From NCBI RefSeq assembly GCF_030151085.1, contig NZ_JASLER010000115.1, forward strand, positions 1-21,090: a stretch of DNA of 21,090 nt. The letters are read 5' to 3'. The notes beneath the pieces are model-generated. The model worked only from the letters and a program-made list of their open reading frames with translations. It ran no database searches and was not told where the DNA came from. The stretch is from Bacteroides sp. (GTDB lineage: Bacteria; Bacteroidota; Bacteroidia; Bacteroidales; Bacteroidaceae). Of the stretch, positions 15,432 through 21,090 are shown one piece after another. Each line of letters opens with the position of its first letter. The stretch's first letter is position 1. Made by a program: the position numbers and the translations under genes.

Positions 15432-16916
15432 TTAATCTTCCTTATCAGTCATTACATTATAATTCTCTATTGCGTGAGAATATTCTTTTGAGAAAGAAGA
15501 CGTTGTTACCCTTTTGAGAAAATCAACAATCTCATTTATTCCCTCACAATGAGGAAACCCCATTTGGGTTATACCACAAAAAAAGTTTCTCCTACCCGTC
15601 ACATTTACAGAACAAAAAATAATATTTTTTAAAGCAGCATCTATCATTGAGATAGAATGTTCTCCAAAAACGATATCACATCCTTCCAAATCATTTTCAA
15701 AAGAACTTCTTTTAAATGACAGACAAAATTTATTACCACCAACAGCATTTGGTATATGTGACGATACCTTAAGATTTGCCAAATTCAAAAAAGAGACATA
15801 TTCAGCTACTCTGTTAATAGAATTCACACCTTGATGTTGAGGATGAATCCAAACAGGATGACAACGGTAAACAAATTCTATTTGAGGAAATAGAGCTGCA
15901 ACTTTCCCTAAAGCATAAACCATTTTGTCTTCATCTGAACGGTTTTTCAAAGCCGTCCAATCCCCTGCCCCACTTGCAACACAAAGAACTTTTCTTATTT
16001 GTTTGGGATAATTAGGAGTTGGTAAATATATTTTCTTTCTGAAGGGAATAATTCTATTTGGAAGATTATGATAAAGAAAAGTTTGACGTCCAGCATTGTC
16101 CCATGCATAAAATTCAGTATACTTACCAAAAAAATTAAGATATTTACTACTATAATTAGGAGGTAAATAACCATCTTGCATTAATTTTATGTTGAGCTTA
16201 GGATTATCTGGTAATATTCGATATCCCTCATGCAATGTTGAAAGTCTTATTGTATTGTTGCGAAAAATAAGTCCATGTTGGATGAAATAATACTTTATAT
16301 TTTCAAGTTTATTAGCTGGTTCAAAATTTAAATTTAATCTGTATGAAATCCTATTCATACTACCGTAAAAAAGACATTTTACACCCTTATAATGAGAAAC
16401 ATAAATGGGCATATTGTAATAACACAAGAAACTTCGAACCTTGTTACATATTTTACTTTTTATTTTTTGAAGTACTGATTTTAATATTACCTCATCAACA
16501 TGATAATAATCACAATTAATTTTAATGAATCCTTGATTAATCCATATATTTAAATCTATACCAAGATCATCAGCTACTATTATTTTATTCTCAAATTCAT
16601 TCCCCGATAACAACTTAAGAACTGTTTTTTCATTCTTTACTTTCTTAATCTCATCATAATATTTAAAAACATCAGATTGAGATATAGGGTCATATGCTTC
16701 TTTATCACAATTTTCCCAATCTTCATCTGTTAGAATATCTGAGAAGTTTTTAAACAGACAATCTGTTTTTAAGATTTTTTTTATCTCCTCAGTTTCATTA
16801 TCAAATACATATTGAGTAGAGACAACCAAAGTTTTACTTCCAGGCTTTAGATATCCTCTCAATTTGACTAAAGATGATAATTTGACATTCTGAGTTATTA
16901 CAACTATGTTATCCAT
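15432..16916 (-). CDS. Putative CDP-glycerol glycerophosphotransferase-like enzyme (GT-B type)
   Basis: This 494-residue protein was not recognised with confidence. Its C-terminal half resembles TagF/CDP-glycerol glycerophosphotransferase and related GT-B enzymes: FIQHGL (H214) in the position of the family's conserved N-terminal-domain histidine, a Rossmann-like VLCVASGAGDW (310-320), FVYRCHPVWIHP (R351, H353, P354) and the serine/acidic motif GEHSISMIDAAL (418-429) that recalls the SDYSS..D donor site. The N-terminal 200 residues carry no signature I know. It overlaps by 8 nt the tagD-like gene that would make CDP-glycerol, which supports transfer of glycerol phosphate to a sugar. It could also be a sugar transferase of a related GT-B group. 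The region is AT-rich and Lys/Asn/Ile-rich. Confidence 0.6.
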   Translation of the reverse strand: MDNIVVITQNVKLSSLVKLRGYLKPGSKTLVVSTQYVFDNETEEIKKILKTDCLFKNFSDILTDEDWENCDKEAYDPISQSDVFKYYDEIKKVKNEKTVLKLLSGNEFENKIIVADDLGIDLNIWINQGFIKINCDYYHVDEVILKSVLQKIKSKICNKVRSFLCYYNMPIYVSHYKGVKCLFYGSMNRISYRLNLNFEPANKLENIKYYFIQHGLIFRNNTIRLSTLHEGYRILPDNPKLNIKLMQDGYLPPNYSSKYLNFFGKYTEFYAWDNAGRQTFLYHNLPNRIIPFRKKIYLPTPNYPKQIRKVLCVASGAGDWTALKNRSDEDKMVYALGKVAALFPQIEFVYRCHPVWIHPQHQGVNSINRVAEYVSFLNLANLKVSSHIPNAVGGNKFCLSFKRSSFENDLEGCDIVFGEHSISMIDAALKNIIFCSVNVTGRRNFFCGITQMGFPHCEGINEIVDFLKRVTTSSFSKEYSHAIENYNVMTDKED

Positions 16917-17316
16917 TAATTTTATTTCTTAAGAGAGTTGAACTTATCCCATCTGTGTGCGTCAAATACACTATTTCGACATTCAATGGTTTAAACTGTT
17001 CTTCAAACCGTTTCCACGTATCTGTTCCTTTCCAGTCAGACCCTACAAACATTTTATTAAAATGGTATTTTTCCCAAGCACTTAGCTTATTTTTATCTAG
17101 CTGAGGTACCACTTTATCGACATACTTAATCGATTCCACAATAGTACATCGATTCTCAAAAGAAATAATCGGCATTTTATTCTTATCTTTCATAACTAGT
17201 TCATCTGTACTAATGCCAACTATCAAATAATCACATTGCTCCTTAGCTCTACGAAGAATATTCAAATGCCCAATATGGAACATATCATATACGCCTGTTG
17301 TATAACCTATGATCAT
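16909..17316 (-). CDS. tagD: Glycerol-3-phosphate cytidylyltransferase-like protein (TagD family)
   Basis: This 135-residue protein matches the length and motifs of the TagD/GCT family, which makes CDP-glycerol from CTP and glycerol-3-phosphate in the cytosol. It begins MIIGYTTGVYDMFHIGHLNIL, with the HxGH nucleotidyltransferase motif at H14/H17, continues with RAKEQCDYLIVGISTDE, and ends with HTDGISSTLLR, the counterpart of the RTEGISTT signature. Related cytidylyltransferases act on other phosphorylated alcohols, so the substrate is likely but not proven. The next gene overlaps by 8 nt and looks like a transferase that could use the product. A 260-bp non-coding gap lies upstream, with repeated TTGACA motifs. 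Confidence 0.87.
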   Translation of the reverse strand: MIIGYTTGVYDMFHIGHLNILRRAKEQCDYLIVGISTDELVMKDKNKMPIISFENRCTIVESIKYVDKVVPQLDKNKLSAWEKYHFNKMFVGSDWKGTDTWKRFEEQFKPLNVEIVYLTHTDGISSTLLRNKING

Positions 17317-17414
17317 AATTTTTCATTTTCACTTTCCATAAACGAATGGAATGTATTTTACAAAAGAAAGATGTGTTAAAATGCATATTAACATAATCAG
17401 TAAAGTAAAATTCC

Positions 17415-17465
17415 CAGATATAATAAAGTTATTGTCAAAACCTATTTGACAACGTGCTATGTCAA
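17415..17465 (-). promoter_or_regulatory. Intergenic region with three alternating TTGACA repeats and a weak promoter-like site
   Basis: In the 260-bp gap between wzx and the tagD-like gene, ttgtcaa (17432-17438), ttgacaa (17446-17452) and tgtcaa (17460-17465) alternate in orientation. The middle copy can pair with either neighbour, giving two mutually exclusive hairpins. On the minus strand a TTTG (17436-17439) lies 13 to 15 nt before TATATCTG (17415-17422), one base off the Bacteroides TAnnTTTG but spaced shorter than usual. This could be an operator, an internal promoter or chance in AT-rich DNA. The rest of 17317-17576 shows nothing else I can name. Confidence 0.3.
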
Positions 17466-17576
17466 TAAAAAATATTTAAAAACCAATAATTGATATCATA
17501 CAATCTGATATTTTTTCACAAAATCAACTTTTAAATTACTTTTGCAACATCAATAGAAGCTATTCTTGACATATAA

Positions 17577-19019
17577 TTAAAGTGTGTGTTTTCCTGCAAA
17601 TAAAAGTATGTCCTGTAATGCATGCAATTTTAAGACATAAGCTATACTCATATAAATACCACCCCCCACAACAATACCTCCCAAAAGTCTAAAATACATA
17701 TTATCAGAAATACAAAATAGAAGAGACATACAGCCTACCATAAAAAAGGTGTTGACCATTATAGGTATAAGTTCACGTACTTGTGCAAGTAACCCTATAT
17801 AAATGAATTTTTGTGTATAATATGTATTAATTACAAAGGCTATAAAAGTTGTCACAACCGTTCCACCGACCATCCAAAGTATTCCTCGCGGAATAGTGAT
17901 GAACATAGCTATTATAATTATTCCTTTCTTCAACACTTCAAGTTTTAAAAACAAATCTGAACGTCCTTTCACTTGAAGAAGGTTTAAATTGACAGCGTTA
18001 ATGGGAGTCCATATTTTGGCTAAACAAAGTATTTGTAATAAAACGGCACACCCCAACCATTTCTCTCCCAAAAGTACAAATATTAATGGTTCTGCAAGAG
18101 TAGCCAATCCAAGCATTAAAGGGAACATGACAAATGCTGTTGCTCGCAAAAGTTTTAGGTAATTGCTTTTTAAACGCTCATCTTCATCTTGAATAGCACT
18201 TAATACCGGGAATGTAACTCTTTGAAGAATACCCGTTACATTACTAATAGGCAAATCTACAAATTGTTGTGCACGTGTATAATTGCCCAAGTCTTTAGCG
18301 CTATAAAATTTCCCAATTACCATTGGATATATATTATTAAATACTGTATCCAAAATACCAACAGCCAATATTTTACTTCCATATCCCCAAAGGTATTCAA
18401 AAGATTTTTTGCTCCATCCTGTTACAGGTTTCCATTTTGATAAAGTCCATAAAAGAATAGTTCTGATGAGAGCAGCCACTACTTGCTGAAAAACCAATGC
18501 CCATACACCATATTCCATGTATGCCATAACAAGGCCAACAATTCCACTGATCAATGCCGCCATAACCGACACTTTAGCCTGCGTCTGAAAATCTATCTGT
18601 TTTGTAAGTATTGCCTGTTGTACCGCACAAAGTGGATTGAAGAGTGTAGCTAAAGCTGTCACTTTAAGTATATTAGTCAAAATTGGAGTATCATAGAAAT
18701 TAGCAATCCAAGGTGAAGCTATAAATAGTATACCATAACAAATAGTTCCTACTACAATATTAAAATAAAATGCTGTAGAAAGATCATTCTCTTCTATTTG
18801 AGGCTTACGTACAAGAGCATTAGAAAAACCGCTATCTATAAAGACTTGAGCCAAAGCAAGGAAAACTAAAGGCATTGCAATAATTCCATAATCCTCCGGC
18901 GACAACAGACTGGCTATGATAATTCCAAAAATAAATTGAATACCCTGCGTTGCAAATCGTTCAATTGCACTCCAAACAAAACCCTTCTTTACCTTTGACT
19001 TTAGATCACCTTTAATCAT
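17577..19019 (-). CDS. wzx: Capsule repeat-unit flippase, Wzx (WzxC-like polysaccharide exporter)
   Basis: This 480-residue multi-pass membrane protein of the polysaccharide transporter (PST/MOP) superfamily moves undecaprenyl-linked repeat units across the inner membrane. The N-terminus KKGFVWSAIERFATQGIQFI and the adjacent LSPEDYGIIAMPLVFLALAQVFIDSGFSNALVRK are typical of WzxC/AmsL-type flippases. A dozen or more hydrophobic segments follow, with the usual YTRAQQFVDLPISNVTGILQRVTFPVLSAIQ between the halves. It is the first biosynthetic gene after upxZ, a common Bacteroides arrangement, but is separated from upxZ by about 390 bp of degraded sequence. Substrate specificity cannot be inferred. 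Confidence 0.92.
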   Translation of the reverse strand: MIKGDLKSKVKKGFVWSAIERFATQGIQFIFGIIIASLLSPEDYGIIAMPLVFLALAQVFIDSGFSNALVRKPQIEENDLSTAFYFNIVVGTICYGILFIASPWIANFYDTPILTNILKVTALATLFNPLCAVQQAILTKQIDFQTQAKVSVMAALISGIVGLVMAYMEYGVWALVFQQVVAALIRTILLWTLSKWKPVTGWSKKSFEYLWGYGSKILAVGILDTVFNNIYPMVIGKFYSAKDLGNYTRAQQFVDLPISNVTGILQRVTFPVLSAIQDEDERLKSNYLKLLRATAFVMFPLMLGLATLAEPLIFVLLGEKWLGCAVLLQILCLAKIWTPINAVNLNLLQVKGRSDLFLKLEVLKKGIIIIAMFITIPRGILWMVGGTVVTTFIAFVINTYYTQKFIYIGLLAQVRELIPIMVNTFFMVGCMSLLFCISDNMYFRLLGGIVVGGGIYMSIAYVLKLHALQDILLFAGKHTL

Positions 19020-19160
19020 ATATGAGTATTAAAATATCAGATGTTCCAAAAGTAAGAGTTCGGTGAACGCCGTATTGCAATACCTAAAATCCGCATACAG
19101 CTTTCAATATATCTGTAAAGCACCCAATTGCTTTATCCCCATCTAATCTACCAAAGAGCG
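19020..19160. other. Non-coding stretch between the transposase remnant and wzx
   Basis: There is no intact gene here. The minus strand has a short open stretch reading TLFGRLDGDKAIGCFTDILKAVCGF and a stop, protein-like but unrecognised, continuing into the remnant at 19161-19409. No promoter or terminator was identified just before wzx, which fits one long transcript from the upxY promoter. Confidence 0.4.
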
Positions 19161-19409
19161 TTAAGTTCGGTAGTCTATCTGAAGATGATGAATTTCCAAG
19201 CCATTGAAAAAATGTATTTCGAAACTTTGAACCAGAGATAAGTAGGTGAGTGGAGAGGAGAACTCAGCAACTTGAGAATTAGATAAATTGTCGCGATCAA
19301 CAATCTCCACAGGAACTATATTAGCAACATGACTTTTTTTATACCAACGCTCAAAGTGAGAATAGACGATACCATTTATCTTACAAAACTGAACAATCGA
19401 ATTTTCTTT
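19161..19409 (-). mobile_element. Probable IS66-type accessory gene (OrfA/TnpA) remnant
   Basis: Directly after the upxZ stop codon, and in the same frame, the minus strand stays open for about 82 codons with no start: IVQFCKINGIVYSHFERWYKK, IVPVEIVDRDNL, then LVQSFEIHFFNGLEIHHLQI and a TAA at 19161-19163. The pattern FCxxxGIxxxxFxxWYKK followed by VPVEIVD and a hydrophobic strand ending GLEI resembles the small accessory protein of IS66-family elements. No inverted ends or other transposase genes are attached, so it is a fossil. Identification is by recalled resemblance only. Confidence 0.5.
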
Positions 19410-19907
19410 TTATTCATTGTCGCCAACATATTCCCACGGATAGGGATTGTCAATCACATTCTTAAATTCCTCAATAACTTCCTTCTGTTCTCCCGTAAGT
19501 GCTGCCACATCCCACGACGCGATAATAGCACGACCTTCGTCAGCCAAAGGTTCATCAAATACTTCACCATAGCAGGCGGTAAGTAAACGAAGTTTTAATA
19601 ATGAGACGGCGGGAAGGGCTTCGAGAATACCCCAACAACGATCCAGTACTTCTTGAACATTATCCCGCTTTTCTCCATGATCAATGAATGATGCACTATA
19701 TCCCATCAGGAGAGCAAGACAGACATTAGCTTGTTCTTCAACTGTGGAACCTTTGACACCTGAATTATACAAAGAGGTGGTCAGGCGGTAAACTTCACTG
19801 TTGCGACGGGACAGGTCATCGCTATAGACCGGACTTCCGTCTGTACCCAAATACATCAGTTCGTGCGCGGCACGCTGAAGAGCAAATGTTTCTTCGGAAA
19901 AAGACAT
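19410..19907 (-). CDS. upxZ: UpxZ-type inhibitor of non-cognate capsule transcription
   Basis: This 165-residue, acidic, mostly helical protein matches the UpxZ family, which is found only as the second gene of Bacteroidales capsule operons. UpxZ proteins are known in B. fragilis to inhibit the UpxY antiterminators of other capsule loci, so that one capsule dominates per cell. The N-terminus FALQRAAHELMYLGTDGSPVYSDDLSRR and the central ANVCLALLMGYSASFIDHG are family-like; the C-terminus NPYPWEYVGDNE is short and acidic. No nucleic-acid-binding motif or membrane segment is seen. It follows upxY after a 92-bp gap that contains an interspersed repeat, and its stop abuts a transposase remnant. 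Confidence 0.9.
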   Translation of the reverse strand: MSFSEETFALQRAAHELMYLGTDGSPVYSDDLSRRNSEVYRLTTSLYNSGVKGSTVEEQANVCLALLMGYSASFIDHGEKRDNVQEVLDRCWGILEALPAVSLLKLRLLTACYGEVFDEPLADEGRAIIASWDVAALTGEQKEVIEEFKNVIDNPYPWEYVGDNE

Positions 19908-19956
19908 GATTATTGCAGATTTATGATTTCAGATTTATTACTTAAACAAGAGAGTA

Positions 19957-19983
19957 GGTGCTTCGATTACGCTCAGCATGACA
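19957..19983. repeat. Copy of a GCTCAGCATGAC-type interspersed repeat
   Basis: The upxY-upxZ gap contains ggtgcttcgattacgctc followed by agcatgaca. I recall close variants of this string (TTCGAxTxCGCTCAGCATGAC) as a dispersed short repeat in many Bacteroidetes genomes. It has modest internal symmetry and lies outside both reading frames. Genome copy number was not checked. Confidence 0.4.
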
Positions 19984-19999
19984 TGATAGTATAAGTTAA

Positions 20000-20590
20000 T
20001 CATTTAATTACTTCTATAAGATCTGGATGGATCGTAGCCATAGCTACTGCAATGACACCTTGTATCTCAACGATTACACGGCGGTCGCGGGCACCTTTCA
20101 CTTTCAGGAAAATACCTTCTTGACCTTCGAATTCACCACCGGTAACACGAACTTTAGTGCCTTTTGATAAATTCAACTCATCAGGTTGAAAATACATCAG
20201 ATGGTCGTTATAAGTACCGGCTACTGCGATGAAGCGTTGCATTTCAGAGTTGGGGATAATAATCTTCTGTCCACTACGGGTATCGGTGATATATTGCAAA
20301 TAGGTCACTTGTGATTTGACACGCTTCACTTCAGAAGGACAGGCATGGACAAAGACCAAATTATGAATGACGGGTACCAAAGCACGAACTTTCTTCCCTC
20401 TCTTTATGCTTATCTTATATTGCATAGGAACAAAACAACCTAACTTCTCTTTCTCAAGCAGCCGTATGGCATCGAGCTCCCTACGATAAGTAGCACGCAT
20501 GGCATACCATATTTCAGTTTCTTGTTCCGCTTCCATTCTATGACTTTGTTCAGAAAGGGGCATTCTCCCAGGGCTTTGAACTTCTTTCAT
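20000..20590 (-). CDS. upxY: UpxY-type capsule transcription antiterminator (NusG/RfaH-like)
   Basis: This specialised NusG paralogue binds RNA polymerase at its own operon's leader and prevents early termination in the long capsule transcript. The chosen ATG at 20590 gives 196 residues; the frame can be extended five codons to a TTG at 20605, but ATG is preferred. The NGN domain begins at IWYAMRATYRRELDAIRLLE (27-46) and runs to about 125, including FVPMQYKI and LVFVHACPSEVKRV. A KOW domain covers about 143-170 (KGTKVRVTGGEFEGQEGIFLKVKG), and a final IAVAMATIHPDLIEVIK strand closes the protein. The first 25 residues are a polar extension typical of UpxY proteins. It is the first gene of the operon, downstream of the invertible promoter. 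Confidence 0.93.
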   Translation of the reverse strand: MKEVQSPGRMPLSEQSHRMEAEQETEIWYAMRATYRRELDAIRLLEKEKLGCFVPMQYKISIKRGKKVRALVPVIHNLVFVHACPSEVKRVKSQVTYLQYITDTRSGQKIIIPNSEMQRFIAVAGTYNDHLMYFQPDELNLSKGTKVRVTGGEFEGQEGIFLKVKGARDRRVIVEIQGVIAVAMATIHPDLIEVIK

Positions 20591-20608
20591 ACACTTGAAA
20601 TTCAATCA

Positions 20609-20639
20609 CTTGCGAGTACTTTATGTAATATACGGCAAG
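20609..20639 (-). promoter_or_regulatory. Stem-loop just upstream of upxY
   Basis: The leader can form a hairpin with arms cttgc (20609-20613) and gcaag (20635-20639), extended after a bulge by a gta/tac pair. It ends about 18 nt before the chosen upxY ATG, so it could influence ribosome access or transcription elongation. It is a visual prediction only. Confidence 0.3.
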
Positions 20640-20679
20640 CTTTGTACTCCTCTTGCCAACAGATTTTCTGTAGTTATTC

Positions 20680-20696
20680 ATTACCTTGCAGGTAAT
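20680..20696 (-). promoter_or_regulatory. Leader hairpin, candidate UpxY recognition element
   Basis: The upxY leader holds a perfect 7-bp palindrome, attacct / aggtaat, with a 3-nt loop (gca on the minus strand). It lies between the invertible segment and upxY, where Bacteroides UpxY proteins are known to need leader sequence for antitermination. RfaH, a relative, reads a small hairpin in the non-template strand (ops). No U-run follows, so it is not a simple terminator. The role is inference. Confidence 0.45.
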
Positions 20697-20730
20697 TATC
20701 TATAAACAAACGTGTTATAAACATAAAAAC

Positions 20731-20758
20731 GTTTTTTAAACGTTCGTTTAATGGACGC
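20731..20758. repeat. Left inverted repeat of the invertible promoter segment
   Basis: This 28-bp repeat contains the core AACGTTCGTTTAATGGACGC and matches, in inverted orientation, 20929-20956 with a single mismatch (a for g) at its ninth base. Site-specific recombination between such repeats flips capsule promoters in Bacteroides; the core is of the AACGTTCGT type I associate with these loci. Confidence 0.9.
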
Positions 20759-20928
20759 CATCTTTTCACTTTGTGCATATCATGCTATTTTTATAAAAAG
20801 ACACGTTTAAATCCTAATTTAGAGTAGTAGATAAATGATTGATATATAATAACTTGGTGCTATCATTTCAAAAAAAGGCATTTTATTTATAAGAATATTT
20901 TGTAATTTCATTTCTTGCCATTACCTTT
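20759..20928. other. Invertible segment carrying the capsule promoter, in the OFF orientation
   Basis: The 170 bp between the two inverted repeats contains no gene. It is AT-rich and carries one promoter with good Bacteroides elements, close to the right repeat and pointing right, away from upxY. I found no TAnnTTTG pointing left. The operon therefore has no promoter in this arrangement, and inversion would place it in front of the upxY leader. Confidence 0.8.
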
Positions 20929-20929
20929 G
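20899..20929 (+). promoter_or_regulatory. Capsule promoter (currently facing away from the operon)
   Basis: A -33 TTTG (20899-20902) is followed after 19 bp by the -7 element TACCTTTG (20922-20929), a full match to the Bacteroides consensus TAnnTTTG with normal spacing. The last base of the -7 element is the first base of the right inverted repeat, so transcription would start inside the repeat. Confidence 0.75.
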
Positions 20930-20956
20930 CGTCCATTAAACGAACGTCTAAAAAAC
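20929..20956. repeat. Right inverted repeat of the invertible promoter segment
   Basis: This is the inverted partner of 20731-20758, with 27 of 28 positions identical. It reads gcgtccattaaacgaacg and then tctaaaaaac. Its first base overlaps the -7 promoter element. Confidence 0.9.
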
Positions 20957-20997
20957 ACTTTTTCTCCCCCCACAATCCATCTTTACATTATTAAGAT

Positions 20998-21027
20998 ACG
21001 CGCGAGCGCGTCATTTATTCTTTTTTT
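20998..21027 (+). terminator. Terminator-like hairpin with T-run beyond the invertible segment
   Basis: The short GC-only palindrome acgcgc-ga-gcgcgt (20998-21011), probably a 5-bp stem with a cgag tetraloop, stands out in AT-rich DNA and is followed on the plus strand by a T-rich tract ending in seven T (to 21027). It would stop transcripts from the promoter in its OFF orientation about 70 nt after their start. The remaining 21028-21090 contains no gene, only a weak aggg/ccct palindrome near 21060-21073. Confidence 0.5.
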
Positions 21028-21090
21028 AAAGGAAGAGTGTGTTACATTATATCTTGTATAGGGTATATCCCCTACCCTGCATATTGCCAT

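Noticed and set aside
20591..20605. TTG start extending upxY by five codons
   Set aside because: An ATG lies five codons further in and the extra residues add nothing to the NGN domain; the ATG at 20590 is preferred.
20788..20799. tttttataaaaa palindrome inside the invertible segment
   Set aside because: An AT-only palindrome in AT-rich DNA is expected by chance, and no promoter element adjoins it.
20606..21090. A recombinase gene next to the invertible promoter
   Set aside because: No coding frame of useful length exists to the right of upxY within the window; any dedicated invertase must lie beyond it or elsewhere in the genome.
1..21090. CRISPR arrays, tRNA or rRNA genes
   Set aside because: No regularly spaced direct repeats, cloverleaf-like sequences or rRNA stretches were recognised.

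Overview
The window is most of a capsular polysaccharide (CPS) operon from a Bacteroides-type gut bacterium. All real genes lie on the minus strand, so the operon reads from high to low coordinates. Three things point to Bacteroides: the upxY-upxZ regulatory pair at the head of the operon, an invertible-promoter segment with Bacteroides promoter elements (TTTG and TAnnTTTG) bounded by inverted repeats, and a Wzx/Wzy operon that ends in an epimerase plus a WecA/MraY-like initiating transferase. The DNA is AT-rich. No rRNA, tRNA or CRISPR array was seen.

Layout in transcription order. (1) 20.6-21.1 kb: control region with a 28-bp inverted-repeat pair (one mismatch) around an invertible segment. 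The only good promoter in it points away from the operon, so this copy is in the OFF orientation. A terminator-like hairpin lies beyond it, and a leader with hairpins precedes upxY. (2) 19.4-20.6 kb: upxY (NusG-like antiterminator) and upxZ (inhibitor of other capsule antiterminators). (3) 19.0-19.4 kb: a degraded, probably IS66-type, fragment. (4) 12.3-19.0 kb: flippase wzx, a tagD-like cytidylyltransferase with a putative glycerophosphotransferase, a tandem-duplicated FdtA-type ketoisomerase, the FdtB-type aminotransferase and a GT2-like glycosyltransferase. (5) 11.9-12.2 kb: more degraded fragments. (6) 5.6-11.9 kb: a very AT-rich, tightly packed block with an acetyltransferase, GT2, Wzy, GT32-type transferase, ATP-grasp ligase, deacetylase-like protein and GT4. 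(7) 1-5.6 kb: a TviC/WbpP-TviB pair, GT4, a frameshifted small gene, an NAD-dependent epimerase/reductase carrying a palindromic DNA insert, and the initiating sugar-1-phosphate transferase, cut off by the window edge.

Inferred pathway. The terminal transferase loads a HexNAc-1-phosphate-type sugar onto undecaprenyl phosphate. The glycosyltransferases add sugars that probably include GalNAcA (from UDP-GlcNAc by TviC and TviB, as in Vi antigen) and a 3-amino-3,6-dideoxyhexose (from dTDP-4-keto-6-deoxyglucose by FdtA and FdtB; rmlA and rmlB are not in the window). CDP-glycerol made by the TagD-like enzyme could supply glycerol phosphate. The acetyltransferase and perhaps the ATP-grasp and deacetylase-like proteins would decorate the unit. 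Wzx flips it and Wzy polymerises it. Identifications rest on motifs and recalled family resemblance only; sugar specificities of the glycosyltransferases cannot be read from this sequence.
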